Source: Streptomyces bicolor (lineage in GTDB: Bacteria > Actinomycetota > Actinomycetes > Streptomycetales > Streptomycetaceae). Taken from it: a DNA stretch of 64,000 nt. The stretch is taken from assembly GCF_000719285.1 (NCBI RefSeq), contig NZ_JOFS01000003.1:1-64000 (forward strand), read 5' to 3'. This document shows, piece by piece, positions 45,133 through 56,392 of the stretch. The first letter of the stretch is position 1. Each line of letters opens with the position of its first letter. Position numbers and translations under genes: made by a program. Under the pieces are notes generated by a model. It saw nothing but the letters and a program-made list of their open reading frames with translations. It did not search any database and was not told the DNA's origin.

Positions 45133-46089
45133 TCAGTCCCACTCCCACCCGATGCCCACGATCCCCGTCCGCACCCGTGGCTCGACAAGGTGGACGGAAC
45201 GGTGCAATCCGCTGAGTGCGAGTCCCTGGCGGCCGCTGCGGGGCGCTGCCGCGGAGTGCTGGGCGAAGCGGTGGCAGCGGACGGGGAGTGCGTTCTGCGC
45301 GAAGTGGACCTGGAGGGCGTACTGGCCGCCCGCGAGATGGAAGCCGCGGGCGTACTCGCGGGACACGTCGGCCGTGCCGTCCTCGACGCCGTAGCGGAAG
45401 AGGTAGGTGTCGCCGGCCCGTAGACGCGTGCCGAAGAGCAGCTCGGCCACGAGGACGCCGGTGTCGTGGTGCCAACGGACGCGTCCGGTGCGGCAGTTCT
45501 CCAGGGCGTGCACCGTCATGTGCTCCGGCGTGCACCCCGGGTCGCCGTGGTGGACGGCCACGAAGCGGTCCACGCCGTCCTTGTGGGCGCGCACGATGTG
45601 GTGCGACTCGCGACCCGCCAGTTCACGGCGCGGCCCGATCCGGACCCGCTCGTGGTGCGCGAGGGTGTGGACGCCGCAGTCGACCGGGGAGTCCAGCTCG
45701 GCCAGCAGTTGTTCCAGAACGCCGGAGGCCTCGACCAGGGAGCGGTAGGAGCGGGCCGCGGGGCGTTGGAGGGCGGAGTGGTCGTCGGCCTCGGCGAGCA
45801 GCCGGATCAGGGACTCCTCCGGCAGCTGGAGTATCTCCTCCAGTGCCCGCACCGCGCGCAGTGACTCGGGGCGCTGGGGCCGACGCGCCCCCTGCTGCCA
45901 GTAGCTCAGGCTGGTGACGCCGACTTTCACGCCGCGACGGGACAGATGGTGCTGCACGCGCTGCAGCGGCAGTCCCCGGGCGGCTATCGCGGCGCGCAGG
46001 GCGACGTGGAAGGGGCCGCCTCGCAGGGCCGTGTCCAGTTCCGCGGTGGCGACGGCGGGGATGTCCGCTTGCTGTGTGGCGTGCGGCAT
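45133..46089 (-). CDS. Xre-like HTH regulator with C-terminal cupin-like region
   Basis: A 318-residue protein. A helix-turn-helix lies near residues 24-75 (AIAARGLPLQRVQHHLSRRG, then TSLSYWQQGARRPQRPES). The remaining 220 residues contain HHIVRAHKDGVDRFVAVHHG and LRAGDTYLFRYGVED, a beta-rich region resembling a ligand-binding cupin-like fold. ATG 46089 has AAAGG 9 nt upstream and follows the family pattern; the longer ORF to 46155 is not needed. It stands alone. I recognise the type as a common Streptomyces regulator but cannot name a target. Confidence 0.78.
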   Translation of the reverse strand: MPHATQQADIPAVATAELDTALRGGPFHVALRAAIAARGLPLQRVQHHLSRRGVKVGVTSLSYWQQGARRPQRPESLRAVRALEEILQLPEESLIRLLAEADDHSALQRPAARSYRSLVEASGVLEQLLAELDSPVDCGVHTLAHHERVRIGPRRELAGRESHHIVRAHKDGVDRFVAVHHGDPGCTPEHMTVHALENCRTGRVRWHHDTGVLVAELLFGTRLRAGDTYLFRYGVEDGTADVSREYARGFHLAGGQYALQVHFAQNALPVRCHRFAQHSAAAPRSGRQGLALSGLHRSVHLVEPRVRTGIVGIGWEWD

Positions 46090-46677
46090 GCAGGGGCCTT
46101 TCTGTGGTTGTTCACAACGGCTGGTCGGACCGTTCGCGCGGCTTGTCGGGGCCACCCCGTCGGCACGGCATGGGTCGTCACATTCGTACGCCGTCGTTCA
46201 CGGCCCCGAGTTCCCCCGCATTGAAGCGTGTTGACCAAGTCCCGACAACACCTGATGTCCAACAGTGACGCTGTCTGACCGAGTCGTGATGCCGTCCCGC
46301 GCCGCGCTGCCCCGGCAGGGTGCGCGGGGCCGCCAGGAAGCGGGTACTGCCATCCACGAGCAGACAGCGCATGGACATGCCCGCAGCGCGTGGAGTGCTC
46401 ACAGCGTGCCGATCGCTTCGCTGCCGCGTTTTCCAGTCGGCTGGAAAACGGCCCGTGCGATCCGCGAGCGCCACCTGCCGTGGGCCCCTCGTTCTGCCGG
46501 CATCCGTCGAGGTCGGACGACGCGGTCGGCCGAGGACCACCGCCGCGTGCCGGCCGTTCTGACCGCCCTGGAATCCTGGCAGGGCCCGGCGCTCCGCCCC
46601 TGCCCGCATGCTCCCCCGCTGCCCCTCGCGCAGCCCCAGGGCCCGGAGGCCCCGTTCTCGTCCACAGCCCCGCCGGA
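46090..46677. other. gene-free stretch upstream of uvrC
   Basis: About 590 bp with no supported gene: several long open frames exist on both strands but contradict each other and lack motifs and ribosome sites. It contains the inverted repeat at 46427-46450 and the promoter regions of the flanking genes. Confidence 0.5.
46427..46450. repeat. perfect inverted repeat (hairpin)
   Basis: CGTTTTCCAG-TCGG-CTGGAAAACG: a 10-bp perfect stem with a 4-nt loop in the gene-free stretch. It could be a terminator for a lost gene or an operator; no neighbouring gene ends here. Confidence 0.7.
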
Positions 46678-46700
46678 CTGTCACCGCTCGCCAGTAGGGT
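46678..46700 (+). promoter_or_regulatory. degenerate RecA-NDp/PafBC-type promoter of uvrC
   Basis: CTGTCACCG-N8-TAGGGT keeps TGTC, the exact 8-nt spacing and TAnnnT, with three mismatches in the upstream block. The ATG starts 7 nt after the -10, predicting a leaderless mRNA. Confidence 0.55.
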
Positions 46701-46707
46701 GTGAGAC

Positions 46708-48822
46708 ATGGCCGATCCCTCCAGCTACCGCCCCAAGCCGGGACAGATCCCGGACTCTCCCGGGGTGTACAGGTTCCGCGACGAGCACCGCCGGGTGATC
46801 TACGTCGGAAAGGCGAAGAGCCTGCGCCAGCGCCTGGCGAACTACTTCCAGGACCTGGCGGGCCTCCACCCGCGTACCCGCACGATGGTCACCACGGCCG
46901 CGTCCGTGGAGTGGACCGTGGTGTCCACTGAGGTCGAGGCACTGCAGCTGGAGTACTCCTGGATCAAGGAGTACGACCCCCGGTTCAACGTCAAGTACCG
47001 CGACGACAAGAGCTACCCGTACCTCGCGGTGACGATGAACGAGGAGTACCCGCGCGTGCAGGTGATGCGCGGTCACAAGAAGAAGGGCGTCCGCTATTTC
47101 GGGCCGTACGCGCATGCGTGGGCGATCCGGGACACCGTCGACCTCCTCCTGCGCGTCTTTCCCGTGCGCACCTGCTCGGCCGGCGTCTTCAAGAACGCCC
47201 GCCGCACCGGCCGCCCCTGCCTGCTCGGCTACATCGGCAAGTGCTCCGCCCCTTGCGTGGACCGTGTCTCCGCGGAGGAGCACCGCGAACTGGCCGATGA
47301 GTTCTGCGACTTCATGACCGGCCGCACGGCCACCTATCTGCGCCGCCTGGAGAAGCAGATGATGGAGGCGGCCGAGGAGATGGAGTATGAGCGCGCCGCC
47401 CGCCTGCGCGACGACATCGAGGCCCTGAAGAAGGCCATGGAGAAGAACGCGGTCGTGCTCGCCGACGCGACCGACGCCGACCTCATCGCGGTCGCCGAGG
47501 ACGAGCTCGAGGCGGCCGTGCAGATCTTCCACGTGCGCGGCGGCCGGGTGCGCGGCCAGCGCGGCTGGGTCACCGACAAGGTCGAGGAGATCACCACCGG
47601 TGCCCTGGTCGAGCACGCCCTTCAGCAGCTGTACGGCGAGGAGACCGGGGACGCCGTGCCCAAGGAGGTCCTCGTCCCGGCCCTGCCCGACCCGCTGGAG
47701 CCCGTGCAGGAGTGGCTCACGGGCCGCCGCGGCTCCAACGTCTCGCTGCGCATCCCCCAGCGCGGGGACAAGCGCGCCCTCATGGAGACCGTCGAGCGCA
47801 ACGCCCAGCAGGCGCTCGTCCTGCACAAGACCAAGCGCGCCTCCGACCTGACCACGCGCTCGCGTGCCCTGGAGGAGATCGCCGACGCCCTCGAACTGGA
47901 CAGCGCCCCGCTCAGGATCGAGTGCTACGACATCTCGCATCTCCAGGGCGACGACGTCGTGGCCTCCATGGTCGTCTTCGAGGACGGGCTGCAGCGCAAG
48001 AGCGAGTACCGCCGTTTCCAGATCAAGGGCTTCGAGGGCCAGGACGACGTCCGCTCCATGCACGAGGTGATCACCCGCCGCTTCAAGCGCTACCTGGCCG
48101 AGAAGGAGCGGACGGGTGAGTGGGCCGACGGCGAGAACACCCTCGCCGACGTGTCCTCCGACGGCGACAACGGCCTCACCTCCTCCGACCCCCTCACCGA
48201 CACCCCCCTCGCCAACGGCCTCAAGGACGACGAGGGCCGCCCCAGGCGCTTCGCCTACCCCCCGCAGCTCGTCGTCGTCGACGGCGGCCAGCCGCAGGTC
48301 GCGGCTGCCCAGCGGGCTCTCGACGAGCTCGGCATCGACGACATCGCCGTCTGCGGTCTCGCCAAGCGTCTGGAGGAGGTCTGGCTGCCAGGCGAGGACG
48401 ACCCGGTGGTCCTGCCCCGCACCAGCGAGGGCCTCTATCTGCTCCAGCGCGTCCGGGACGAGGCGCACCGCTTCGCGATCACCTACCAGCGCACCAAGCG
48501 CGCCAAGCGTTTCCGCTCCAGCCCGCTGGACGACGTGCCCGGCCTCGGCGACACCCGCAAGCAGGCGTTGATCAAGCACTTCGGTTCGGTGAAGAAGCTG
48601 CGGTCCGCGACAATCGACCAGATCTGCGAGGTCCCGGGCATAGGTCGAAAGACGGCCGAGACGATCGCCGCGGCCCTCGCCCGGGCGGCCCCGGCCGCAC
48701 CCGCTGTGAACACGGCGACTGGAGAGATCATGGAAGACGAGGAATCCGAAACGACGGCGGAGACCTCGGGGGAGCCCGTGTCCGCGGGCGCCCCGGACGA
48801 ACGACGGGGGCAGGAGAGATGA
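46708..48822 (+). CDS. uvrC: excinuclease ABC subunit C
   Basis: A 704-residue dual-incision nuclease of nucleotide excision repair. It has the N-terminal GIY-YIG domain ([20 protein letters not shown] near residues 17-36), the Cys cluster [10 protein letters not shown] near 172, the UVR motif (residues 205-240), the RNase H-like endonuclease domain with [20 protein letters not shown] near 410 and [16 protein letters not shown] near 528, and C-terminal HhH motifs near 610-650. A 35-residue acidic, Thr/Ser-rich insert lies at about 472-507, and the tail is acidic. First gene of uvrC-rapZ-yvcK-whiA, with rapZ starting inside its stop (ATGA). Confidence 0.97.
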   Translation: MADPSSYRPKPGQIPDSPGVYRFRDEHRRVIYVGKAKSLRQRLANYFQDLAGLHPRTRTMVTTAASVEWTVVSTEVEALQLEYSWIKEYDPRFNVKYRDDKSYPYLAVTMNEEYPRVQVMRGHKKKGVRYFGPYAHAWAIRDTVDLLLRVFPVRTCSAGVFKNARRTGRPCLLGYIGKCSAPCVDRVSAEEHRELADEFCDFMTGRTATYLRRLEKQMMEAAEEMEYERAARLRDDIEALKKAMEKNAVVLADATDADLIAVAEDELEAAVQIFHVRGGRVRGQRGWVTDKVEEITTGALVEHALQQLYGEETGDAVPKEVLVPALPDPLEPVQEWLTGRRGSNVSLRIPQRGDKRALMETVERNAQQALVLHKTKRASDLTTRSRALEEIADALELDSAPLRIECYDISHLQGDDVVASMVVFEDGLQRKSEYRRFQIKGFEGQDDVRSMHEVITRRFKRYLAEKERTGEWADGENTLADVSSDGDNGLTSSDPLTDTPLANGLKDDEGRPRRFAYPPQLVVVDGGQPQVAAAQRALDELGIDDIAVCGLAKRLEEVWLPGEDDPVVLPRTSEGLYLLQRVRDEAHRFAITYQRTKRAKRFRSSPLDDVPGLGDTRKQALIKHFGSVKKLRSATIDQICEVPGIGRKTAETIAAALARAAPAAPAVNTATGEIMEDEESETTAETSGEPVSAGAPDERRGQER

Positions 48823-49853
48823 GCGAGCACGAGACACACCCCACAGCCGAGCGAGATCAGCAAACCCGCGAAGCACACGCAGCCCAGGAAACACACAAGA
48901 AGACCGGCGAAGATCTCACCCAGCAGGACGCACCCCAGGAAGACGGAGCGCAGGTGAGTACGGGCATCGACGCAGGCGGGGTCCCCGAGGCGGCCATCCC
49001 CGAGCTGGTGATCATCTCCGGCATGTCCGGGGCCGGCCGCTCGACCGCCGCCAAGTGTCTGGAGGACCTCGGCTGGTTCGTCGTCGACAACCTTCCGCCC
49101 GCGCTGATCCCCACCATGGTGGAGCTCGGCGCCCGCTCCCAGGGCAACGTGGCGCGGATCGCGGTGGTCGTCGACGTCCGCGGCCGGCGGTTCTTCGACA
49201 ACCTCCGGGAGTCCCTCGCCGAGCTCGACACCCGGGGCGTCACACGCCGGATCGTCTTCCTGGAGTCCTCCGACGACGCCCTGGTGCGCCGCTTCGAGTC
49301 GGTGCGCCGCCCGCACCCCCTCCAGGGCGACGGCCGTATCGTCGACGGCATCGCCGCCGAGCGTGAACTGCTGCGTGAGCTGCGCGGCGACGCCGACCTG
49401 GTGATCGACACCTCCAGCCTGAACGTGCACGAGCTGCGGGCCAAGATGGACGCCCAGTTCGCCGGTGAGGAGGAGCCCGAGCTGCGGGCCACCGTCATGT
49501 CCTTCGGCTTCAAGTACGGCCTCCCGGTCGACGCCGACCTGGTCGTGGACATGCGCTTCCTGCCCAATCCGCACTGGGTTCCGGAGCTGCGCCCCTACAC
49601 CGGCCTGAACGAGGAGGTGTCGGCGTACGTCTTCAACCAGCCTGGCGCGAAGGAGTTCATCGACCGCTACTCCGAGCTGCTGCAGCTGATCGCGGCCGGA
49701 TACCGTCGTGAGGGCAAGCGGTATGTGACGATCGCGGTCGGCTGCACCGGCGGCAAGCACCGCTCGGTCGCCACATCGGAGAAGCTCGCGGCACGCCTTG
49801 CCTCGCAGGGCGTGGAGACGGTGGTCGTGCACCGGGACATGGGACGGGAATGA
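48819..49853 (+). CDS. rapZ: RapZ-family RNase adaptor-like nucleotide-binding protein
   Basis: A 344-residue protein. After a hydrophilic 50-residue N-terminal extension rich in His, Glu and Gln, the P-loop [14 protein letters not shown] appears near residue 66. The Walker A lysine is replaced by Arg, as I recall in actinobacterial members. Then come [39 protein letters not shown] and the C-terminal [25 protein letters not shown] with [10 protein letters not shown] near 305. In enterobacteria RapZ controls GlmZ RNA decay; its role here is unproven. ATG 48819 overlaps the uvrC stop; an internal GTG at 48954 is an alternative that removes the extension. Confidence 0.93.
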   Translation: MSEHETHPTAERDQQTREAHAAQETHKKTGEDLTQQDAPQEDGAQVSTGIDAGGVPEAAIPELVIISGMSGAGRSTAAKCLEDLGWFVVDNLPPALIPTMVELGARSQGNVARIAVVVDVRGRRFFDNLRESLAELDTRGVTRRIVFLESSDDALVRRFESVRRPHPLQGDGRIVDGIAAERELLRELRGDADLVIDTSSLNVHELRAKMDAQFAGEEEPELRATVMSFGFKYGLPVDADLVVDMRFLPNPHWVPELRPYTGLNEEVSAYVFNQPGAKEFIDRYSELLQLIAAGYRREGKRYVTIAVGCTGGKHRSVATSEKLAARLASQGVETVVVHRDMGRE

Positions 49854-50917
49854 CGGGACGTTCTCCGCGGCTGAGCAGGCTGCGCCGGGCGGTGCCCAAG
49901 TCGCGCGCCGGCCGGCCCGCCGAGGCTCGCGGTGCCAGGCCGCGCCGCCGGGGCACCCAGCCCAAGGTCGTCGCCCTCGGCGGCGGCATGGGTCTGTCCG
50001 CCTCACTCGCCGCGCTGCGCCGGATCACCGGCGACCTCACCGCCGTCGTCACGGTGGCCGACGACGGCGGCTCCAGCGGGCGCCTGCGCGACGAGCTGGG
50101 TGTGCTGCCGCCCGGCGACCTGCGCAAGGCGCTGGCCGCGCTGTGCGGGGACGACGACTGGGGCCAGACCTGGGCCCGGGTCATCCAGCACCGCTTCCAC
50201 TCCAAGGGCGACCTGCACGACCACGCGGTCGGCAATCTGCTGATCGTGGCCCTGTGGGAGCAGCTCGGCGACCATGTCCAGGCGCTCGATCTGGTCGGGC
50301 GGCTGCTCGGCGCGCAGGGCCGCGTCCTGCCCATGTCCGCCGTACCGCTGGAGCTGCAGGCCCTGGTCAAGGGGCATGACCCGGACCGACCGGAGGAGGT
50401 CGACACCGTTCGAGGCCAGGCCAACGTCGCCCTCACCCGTGGCGAGGTCCAGTCGGTGCACGTCGTGCCCCACGACCCGCCCGCCGTCCCGGAGGCCGTC
50501 GCCGCCGTCCGGGATGCGGACTGGGTGGTGCTCGGCCCGGGCTCCTGGTTCTCCTCGGTCATCCCGCACCTGCTCGTGCCCGAGCTCCTGGACGCCCTCA
50601 CCGAGACGAAGGCGCGCCGGGTACTCTCCCTGAACCTCGCCCCGCAGCCGGGAGAAACCGAAGGCTTCTCCCCGCAGCGTCATTTGGAGGTTTTGGGACG
50701 ACACGCCCCTAAACTCGCCCTGGACGTGGTGCTGGCCGACGAGGCCGCCGTGCCCGATCGCGATGTCCTCACCGAGGCGGCCAAGCGGCTCGGTGCCGCG
50801 GTCGAGCTGGCCCCGGTGGCCCGGACGGACGGGACGCCCCGGCACGACCCGGAGCTCCTCGCCGCCGCGTACGACCGTATTTTTCGGATGCATGGAAGGA
50901 TCGGCCCATGGCGATGA
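49850..50917 (+). CDS. yvcK: YvcK/GluM-family gluconeogenesis and morphogenesis factor
   Basis: A 355-residue CofD/YvcK-like protein. A basic 35-residue N-terminus precedes [18 protein letters not shown] near residue 40, [19 protein letters not shown] near 66, [28 protein letters not shown] near 123 and [17 protein letters not shown] near 225. It binds UDP-sugars in homologues and links carbon metabolism with cell-wall synthesis. ATG 49850 overlaps the rapZ stop by 4 bp (ATGA), and its own end overlaps whiA by 10 bp, so all four genes are coupled. Confidence 0.94.
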   Translation: MTGRSPRLSRLRRAVPKSRAGRPAEARGARPRRRGTQPKVVALGGGMGLSASLAALRRITGDLTAVVTVADDGGSSGRLRDELGVLPPGDLRKALAALCGDDDWGQTWARVIQHRFHSKGDLHDHAVGNLLIVALWEQLGDHVQALDLVGRLLGAQGRVLPMSAVPLELQALVKGHDPDRPEEVDTVRGQANVALTRGEVQSVHVVPHDPPAVPEAVAAVRDADWVVLGPGSWFSSVIPHLLVPELLDALTETKARRVLSLNLAPQPGETEGFSPQRHLEVLGRHAPKLALDVVLADEAAVPDRDVLTEAAKRLGAAVELAPVARTDGTPRHDPELLAAAYDRIFRMHGRIGPWR

Positions 50918-51897
50918 CGGCAGCGGTGAAGGATGAGATCTCCCGGCTCCCCGTCACCCGGACCTGCTGCAGGAAGGCGGAGGTCTCCGCCATTCTGCGG
51001 TTCGCCGGCGGCCTCCACCTGGTGAGCGGACGCATCGTGATCGAGGCGGAGCTGGACACCGCGATGGCGGCCCGCCGGCTCAAGCGGGACATCCTGGAGA
51101 TCTTCGGCCACAGCTCCGAGCTGATCGTGATGGCGCCGGGCGGGCTGCGCCGCGGTTCGCGCTACGTCGTGCGCGTGGTCGCCGGCGGTGACCAGCTGGC
51201 CCGCCAGACCGGGCTGGTCGACGGTCGGGGCCGGCCGATCCGCGGTCTGCCTCCGCAGGTGGTCTCCGGGGCCACCTGTGACGCCGAGGCCGCCTGGCGT
51301 GGCGCCTTCCTGGCGCACGGCTCGCTGACCGAGCCCGGCCGCTCGTCCTCCCTGGAGGTGACCTGCCCGGGTCCCGAGGCCGCGCTCGCCCTGGTCGGCG
51401 CCGCCCGCCGGCTGTCGATCGCCGCCAAGGCCCGTGAGGTGCGCGGTGTGGACCGCGTGGTCGTCCGCGACGGTGACGCGATCGGCGCCCTGCTGACCCG
51501 GCTCGGCGCGCACGAGTCGGTGCTGGCCTGGGAGGAGCGCCGGATGCGGCGCGAGGTCCGTGCCACCGCGAACCGGCTGGCCAACTTCGACGACGCCAAC
51601 CTGCGCCGCTCCGCGCGCGCCGCCGTCGCCGCCGGCGCCCGTGTCCAGCGTGCCCTGGAGATCCTCGCGGACGAGGTCCCCGAGCACCTCGCCGCCGCCG
51701 GACGCCTGCGCATGGAGCACAAGCAGGCCTCCCTGGAGGAGCTGGGCGCGCTCGCCGACCCGCCGCTGACCAAGGACGCCGTGGCGGGCCGTATCCGCCG
51801 CCTGCTGGCCATGGCCGACAAGCGGGCCCAGGACCTGGGCATCCCGGGCACGGAGGCCAACCTCTCCGAGGAGCTGGCGGACAACCTCGCGGGCTGA
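50908..51897 (+). CDS. whiA: sporulation transcription factor WhiA
   Basis: A 329-residue developmental regulator needed in Streptomyces for sporulation septation. It starts [20 protein letters not shown], with the N-terminal LAGLIDADG-like lobes ([12 protein letters not shown] near residue 30, [17 protein letters not shown] near 130) and a C-terminal sigma-4-like helix-turn-helix (residues 225-320; [23 protein letters not shown]). The homing-endonuclease catalytic acids are not maintained, as usual for WhiA. The start lies inside the yvcK end. A strong terminator closes the operon. WhiA works together with WhiB at promoters such as those of division genes, according to published Streptomyces work. 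Confidence 0.97.
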   Translation: MAMTAAVKDEISRLPVTRTCCRKAEVSAILRFAGGLHLVSGRIVIEAELDTAMAARRLKRDILEIFGHSSELIVMAPGGLRRGSRYVVRVVAGGDQLARQTGLVDGRGRPIRGLPPQVVSGATCDAEAAWRGAFLAHGSLTEPGRSSSLEVTCPGPEAALALVGAARRLSIAAKAREVRGVDRVVVRDGDAIGALLTRLGAHESVLAWEERRMRREVRATANRLANFDDANLRRSARAAVAAGARVQRALEILADEVPEHLAAAGRLRMEHKQASLEELGALADPPLTKDAVAGRIRRLLAMADKRAQDLGIPGTEANLSEELADNLAG

Positions 51898-51919
51898 CGC
51901 GAAGGATCGTCAATACATC

Positions 51920-51950
51920 GGTGCCGACGTCCACTTGGGACGTCGGCACC
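51920..51950 (+). terminator. terminator of the uvrC-whiA operon
   Basis: GGTGCCGACGTCC pairs perfectly with GGACGTCGGCACC (13-bp stem, 5-nt loop) and is followed by AGTATTTGT, 23 bp past the whiA stop. Confidence 0.88.
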
Positions 51951-52048
51951 AGTATTTGTCAGTCTTTGCGGCACTCTTGACTGGGCCATGAAGTGGCATG
52001 AGCCTGGCAGCTATTCGTCGCTGTGGCGAAACACTGCTAGGGGGGTTC

Positions 52049-55003
52049 ATGAGACCCAGAGCGAGATCGATCCTCGCTGCCGGTGCGCTCCTGATAGGCG
52101 GAGCGAGTATCGCACCCATCGCCCAGGCACAACCGGGAAGTTCACAAGAAACGGACCCGAGCGAAGTCAAGGTCTTCCGGGCCGAGGTCACCAAGAAGCA
52201 GGTACCCCTGCTTCTGGCGGCCGGCCAGGACGGCCACGAACTCAGTGAGCAGGCGCCCGAGAAGGGCACGGCCACCGTCGAGGTCTACCTCACCGACGAC
52301 CAGGCCAAGAAGCTCGAGAAGCAGGGAGTCGAGCTCACCGAGCACGACCTCTCCGCCCAGGCCGAGGCCCGCACCGAGAAGGCCGCGGAAGGCGTGTACC
52401 GCCCGTACAGCGGCAGCGGGGGCATCAAGGAGGAGATCGTCCGGACCGGACAGGAGAACCCTGGCCTCACCAAGGTCGTCTCCATCGGCAAGACGATCAA
52501 CGGCCAGGACATCCTGGCGGTCAAGCTCACCAAGAACGCCAAGAAGACGAAGGACGGCTCCAAACCCTCCGTCCTCTACCTCTCCAACCAGCACGCGCGC
52601 GAGTGGATCACGCCGGAGATGACCCGGCGTCTGATGCACTACTACCTGGACAACTACAAGACGGACCAGCGCGTCAGGAAGATCGTCGACACGACCGAGC
52701 TGTGGTTCGTCATATCGGCCAACCCCGACGGCTACGACCACACCTTCAAGGACTCCACGACCCGCCTGTGGCGCAAGAACCTGCGGGACATCAACGGCGA
52801 CGGCGCCATCAGCACCGGCGACGGCGTCGACCTCAACCGCAACTTCGCCTACAAGTGGGGCTACGACGACGAGGGTTCGTCCCCCAACCCCACCAGCGAG
52901 ACCTACCGCGGCGCGTCCCCGGCCTCCGAGCCCGAGACCAAGGCGCTGGACGCCTTCCAGCGCCGTATCGGATTCGACTACGGCATCAACTACCACTCCG
53001 CGGCCGAACTCATCCTCTACGGCGTCGGCTGGCAGGTCGCAACCGACAGCCCGGACGACGTCCTCTACAAGGCCCTCGCCGGCACACCGGACAACCCCGC
53101 GGTCCCCGGCTACCACCCGCAGGTCTCCTCGGAGCTCTACACCACCAACGGCGAGACCGACGGCCACTCCGCGAACGTCAACGGCATCGCGATGTTCACG
53201 CCCGAGATGTCGACCTGCCAGACCGCGTCGAACATCGACCCGAACGACCAGTGGAACGCGCGGGACTGCCAGTCGGTCTTCAACTTCCCGGACGACGAGA
53301 AGCTGATCCAGGACGAGTTCGCCAAGAACGTGCCGTTCGCGCTCTCCGTCGCCGAGTCCGCCGCCAAGCCCGACCAGCCGAAGTCATCGGTCGGCCTCAG
53401 CGCCGCCGACTTCACCCCGGCGCCGTTCACCACGTCCTACTCCCGCGGTGCGGACCAGGAGGTCTCCGTCGTCGTACGCAAGTCCGTGCGCGACAAGGAG
53501 CTCAAGTACCGCGTCAACGGCGGCCGTACGAAGGACAAGGCGCTCAGGCCGTGGAAGGGCGGCGAGACGTACGGCGGTGAGGACAACCTCTACTTCGACG
53601 AGTACCGCGCCAAGGTCGCCGACGGCGACCCGGGCGACAAGGTCGAGGTGTGGTTCACCGGCGAGACGCGGAGCGGAAAGCCCGTCTCCAGCCGGCACTT
53701 CACGTACACCGTGGCGCAGCGGCCGCGCGCGGACGTCCTCGTGGTCGCCGAGGAAGGCGCCACCGCCACGCACGCGCAGAAGTACGTCGACGCTCTCAAG
53801 GCCAACGGCCGTAAGGCGATCGTGTGGGATGTCGCCACGCAAGGCGCGCCCGACGCCCTCGGTGTGCTGAGCCACTTCGACACCGTCGTCCACTACACCG
53901 GCGCGAGCGTCCCGGGCAACGCCACCCAGCTCCAGCTGCGCGCCTACCTCAACGAGGGCGGCAAGCTGATGGAGGCGGGCGAGGAGGCCGGCGGCAACGT
54001 CGACCTCGGCGGCGGCAACCTGTCGAACGACTTCAGCCAGTACTACCTGGGCGCCTACTCCCGTACGTCGCTGCCCGGGGCGACCGGCTTCAACGGCTCC
54101 GGCAGGCTCGGCGGCTTCACCGGAGCGCTCGGCGACGCCACCGGCAACCCGCTCGACAAGGCCGGCAGCTACAGCGTCACCTCGGACGAGCTGCCCGCCG
54201 CCACGTACCCGCAGTTCGCCAGCGCGGGCGCCGGCCAGTTCGCCGGGACCGTCAACCCGTACGGGCCCTACGCGGGCTCCTACATGGCGGCCGCCGTGCA
54301 CACCGACGACGCCTACAAGCGGCTCACCAGGACCGTCGACCTCACCGGGGTGACCGCGGCGCAGAAGCCCACACTGCGCACCCAACTGCTGTGGGACGTC
54401 GAGCCCGGCTACGACAACGTCCTTGTCGAGGCCCACACCACCGGGGCCGAGGACTGGACGACGCTCCCCGAGGCGGGCGGCGCCAGTAGCAACACCGTGC
54501 CGGCGGACTGCGAGGCCGGGTTCTACGTGGGCGAGCACCCCTGGCTGGCCCACTACCTCACCGTGGCCACCAGCGGCTGCACGGCCAGCGGCAGCAGCGG
54601 TTCGTGGAACGCCCTCACCGGCGCCTCCGAGGGGTGGAAGCAGGTCGAGTACGACCTGAGCGCGTACGCCGGCAAGACCGTCGAGGTCTCGATCGCCTAC
54701 GTCAGCGACCCGGCGTTCGGCGGTCGCGGCGTCCTCGCCGACGAGGCCTCGCTCGTCGTCGGCGGTGCGGCGACGCAGACCGAGGGCTTCGAGACGTCAC
54801 TCGGCGCCTGGAGTGTGACCGGACCGCCCGCGGGCAGCCCGGCCGTGCTCAAGGACTGGGCGCGCACCGGGGCCCTGTTCCAGACCTATGGATCGGTCAC
54901 CACGGACGACACCGTGCTGCTGGGCTTCGGCCTGGAACACGTCTCCGCGGCGGCCGACCGGGCGGCGCTCATCGGAAAGGCCCTCGACTCACTTGCGGAG
55001 TGA
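52049..55003 (+). CDS. secreted zinc carboxypeptidase, M14 family
   Basis: A 984-residue extracellular metallopeptidase. A signal peptide (RPRARSILAAGALLIGG, cleavage near AQA-QPGSS) and a propeptide-like segment precede the M14 domain at about 110-450. The zinc ligands are in NQHAREWITPEM (HxxE) near residue 190 and GINYHSAAELILYG near 313, with substrate motifs DLNRNF and GIAMFTPEM bearing the catalytic Glu near 385. The long C-terminal half holds an immune-inhibitor-A-like or beta-sandwich region (ADVLVVAEEGATATHAQKYV, HYTGASVPGN, GFETSLGAW). ATG 52049 has GGGGGG 5 nt upstream; the ORF start 51998 precedes the ribosome site. Monocistronic, between two terminators. Confidence 0.93.
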   Translation: MRPRARSILAAGALLIGGASIAPIAQAQPGSSQETDPSEVKVFRAEVTKKQVPLLLAAGQDGHELSEQAPEKGTATVEVYLTDDQAKKLEKQGVELTEHDLSAQAEARTEKAAEGVYRPYSGSGGIKEEIVRTGQENPGLTKVVSIGKTINGQDILAVKLTKNAKKTKDGSKPSVLYLSNQHAREWITPEMTRRLMHYYLDNYKTDQRVRKIVDTTELWFVISANPDGYDHTFKDSTTRLWRKNLRDINGDGAISTGDGVDLNRNFAYKWGYDDEGSSPNPTSETYRGASPASEPETKALDAFQRRIGFDYGINYHSAAELILYGVGWQVATDSPDDVLYKALAGTPDNPAVPGYHPQVSSELYTTNGETDGHSANVNGIAMFTPEMSTCQTASNIDPNDQWNARDCQSVFNFPDDEKLIQDEFAKNVPFALSVAESAAKPDQPKSSVGLSAADFTPAPFTTSYSRGADQEVSVVVRKSVRDKELKYRVNGGRTKDKALRPWKGGETYGGEDNLYFDEYRAKVADGDPGDKVEVWFTGETRSGKPVSSRHFTYTVAQRPRADVLVVAEEGATATHAQKYVDALKANGRKAIVWDVATQGAPDALGVLSHFDTVVHYTGASVPGNATQLQLRAYLNEGGKLMEAGEEAGGNVDLGGGNLSNDFSQYYLGAYSRTSLPGATGFNGSGRLGGFTGALGDATGNPLDKAGSYSVTSDELPAATYPQFASAGAGQFAGTVNPYGPYAGSYMAAAVHTDDAYKRLTRTVDLTGVTAAQKPTLRTQLLWDVEPGYDNVLVEAHTTGAEDWTTLPEAGGASSNTVPADCEAGFYVGEHPWLAHYLTVATSGCTASGSSGSWNALTGASEGWKQVEYDLSAYAGKTVEVSIAYVSDPAFGGRGVLADEASLVVGGAATQTEGFETSLGAWSVTGPPAGSPAVLKDWARTGALFQTYGSVTTDDTVLLGFGLEHVSAAADRAALIGKALDSLAE

Positions 55004-55067
55004 CACGCCGAGGTCAACAGTGCACGACGCACCGTGACCGAAACGAGTGATCCGGGCTTCAAACCAG

Positions 55068-55103
55068 GGCGGTCCGTACCCCTACTGGCGGGTACGGACC
55101 GCC
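55068..55103 (+). terminator. terminator between the M14 peptidase and gap
   Basis: GGCGGTCCGTACCC pairs perfectly with GGGTACGGACCGCC (14-bp stem, 8-nt loop). Confidence 0.85.
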
Positions 55104-55154
55104 GTGCCGTGTATGGGACATCTGGATGTCACCACGGCGGCCTCAGAGAGGTAG

Positions 55155-56240
<1,086 letters not shown>

Positions 56241-56265
56241 TATCCAGAGCAAGCACATGATGTGA

Positions 56266-56309
56266 GTCAGGGCTCGGGCGACGCAGGGACGCGTCGCCCG
56301 AGCCCTGAC
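56266..56309 (+). terminator. long perfect hairpin between gap and pgk
   Basis: Nineteen bases at 56266-56284 pair perfectly with 56291-56309 (6-nt loop AGGGAC). The stem is one of the strongest in the window. It may terminate or stabilise the gap mRNA. Confidence 0.9.
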
Positions 56310-56392
56310 GCGCGTGCAGAACAGACCTGTTGGATCACGAGCGCTTTCGAGCGATCAAGAGCGATCACGAGCCCTCCTCAGGAGTCCCCTTC

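Noticed and set aside
46178..46798. Open frames on both strands before uvrC
   Set aside because: They overlap each other and the uvrC start, have no protein-family features and no ribosome sites.
51956..51978. TTGTCAGTC after whiA resembling the damage promoter
   Set aside because: The last base of the upstream box differs, the sequence 8 nt downstream is ACTCTT and not TAnnnT, and the motif overlaps the tail of the whiA terminator.
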